From: an uncultured Collinsella sp.
GTDB taxonomy: Bacteria; Actinomycetota; Coriobacteriia; Coriobacteriales; Coriobacteriaceae
DNA length: 5,372 nucleotides
NCBI GenBank assembly: GCA_902494375.1
Contig: CABUTL010000114.1
Span: 1-5,372, forward strand
Direction of reading: 5' to 3'
Below are positions 4,873 through 5,372 of this stretch, one piece after another (the first letter of the stretch is position 1; every line of letters starts with the position of its first letter). The notes beneath the pieces are model-generated. The model saw only the letters and a program-made list of their open reading frames with translations, had not been told where the DNA came from and did not search any database. Both the position numbers and the translations under genes were made by a program.

Positions 4873-5372
4873 CTACTCCACCGGCTTGAAGATGGTGGAC
4901 TGGCCGAAGACGCTGCGGATGAGGGCTTTGGCCTCGTCCTCGGTCTGCGGGATGCTCGGGGCTGCACCCTGATGGCCGAAGGGGCCGCCCGCACCGGAGT
5001 TGGACTCCCAGGGAGCTGCAGGAGCGTCCTCCTCTTTGGGTGCAGTTGCAGCGGACTTGGGCGCGGACGCCGCACCCGGCACGTCGAACGGAGGCAGATC
5101 GTCCCCACCAGCATCGGCAACAAAACCGCCAACCATGGCATCGTCGTAGGGAACCTGCTCGGATTCCCATGGCGCAGACGGCGCGGCGGGCTGAGCCTTG
5201 GGAGCGGACGCGCGCTCGGGCGCTCGGGGCGCGGGCTCGGTCGGGAGCTTGCCCGTGGCAGGAGCGCCGGCGGGGTTGTCGGAGCGCAGCCAGGGGGCTT
5301 TGCCCAGGTCAGACGACTTGGGCGCGGGCGAGGCAGGCTTGGGCGCGGGTGTCGGAGCAGCCGGTTTGGCCA
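4873..5372 (-). CDS. dnaX: DNA polymerase III subunit gamma/tau, C-terminal part (5' end beyond the window)
   Basis: An open frame enters from the right edge and stops with TAG at 4875-4873; 165 residues are visible. They are dominated by a Pro/Ala/Lys/Ser-rich linker with repeated AP words and three APW motifs (APWL at 5287-5298, APWES at 5161-5175 and at 5002-5016). The end is a short predicted helix and tail, EDEAKALIRSVFGQSTIFKP. The AAA+ clamp-loader ATPase and collar domains would lie upstream, outside the window. DnaX is the motor of the clamp loader that places the sliding clamp for the replicative polymerase. The identification rests on the disordered C-terminal linker typical of actinobacterial DnaX plus its position upstream of ybaB and recR; the visible part has no diagnostic domain, so another Pro/Ala-rich protein cannot be fully excluded. 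Confidence 0.8.
   Translation of the reverse strand, partial: AKPAAPTPAPKPASPAPKSSDLGKAPWLRSDNPAGAPATGKLPTEPAPRAPERASAPKAQPAAPSAPWESEQVPYDDAMVGGFVADAGGDDLPPFDVPGAASAPKSAATAPKEEDAPAAPWESNSGAGGPFGHQGAAPSIPQTEDEAKALIRSVFGQSTIFKPVE

Noticed and set aside
4602..5170. Minus-strand open frames in other phases over dnaX and the plus-strand gene
   Set aside because: They give Arg/Pro/Cys-rich products and conflict with the dnaX frame, whose composition and stop fit the locus.

Overview
The window looks like chromosomal core DNA of a high-GC bacterium. The dnaX / ybaB / recR neighbourhood, the GC-rich codon use and the style of the kinase gene suggest an actinobacterium of the Coriobacteriia, perhaps Collinsella-like. 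That assignment is inference from recognised gene families and composition; no search was run. All genes but one lie on the minus strand.

Right part (4873-5372 and 3098-4028, minus): the 3' end of dnaX (DNA polymerase III gamma/tau), then ybaB (nucleoid-associated YbaB/EbfC family), then recR (recombination mediator). dnaX-ybaB-recR is a classical bacterial replication/repair cluster. Here dnaX is separated from ybaB by a plus-strand gene (4378-4851) for a small single-pass membrane protein. That gene has its own TATAAT element and Shine-Dalgarno site, and a lower GC content (about 53% by hand count) than its neighbours. The 349-bp gap between ybaB and this gene is divergent. It holds a 22-bp operator-like palindrome plus an extra half-site, and candidate promoters in both directions.

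Middle (2853-3097): a non-coding stretch after recR with several inverted repeats. It ends in a hairpin plus U-tract that looks like an intrinsic terminator and lies directly against the Shine-Dalgarno site of the next gene. This layout suggests an attenuator-like leader or operon read-through control.

Left part (1-2852, minus): a tightly coupled operon. Its first gene encodes a membrane-anchored protein with a Ser/Gly-rich linker and a Cys/Trp/Tyr-rich C-terminal domain I do not recognise (1947-2852). It overlaps by 4 nt (ATGA) a gene for a Ser/Thr-type protein kinase with an intact catalytic core and a C-terminal block of about four membrane segments (106-1950). Three bases after the kinase stop, and served by a strong Shine-Dalgarno site, begins a third gene that leaves the window after 34 codons (1-102). 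The three genes plausibly form a transmembrane signalling unit: the outside protein as candidate sensor or partner, the kinase as transducer, the third protein as partner or target. The signals and substrates cannot be read from the sequence, and this is the part most worth follow-up.
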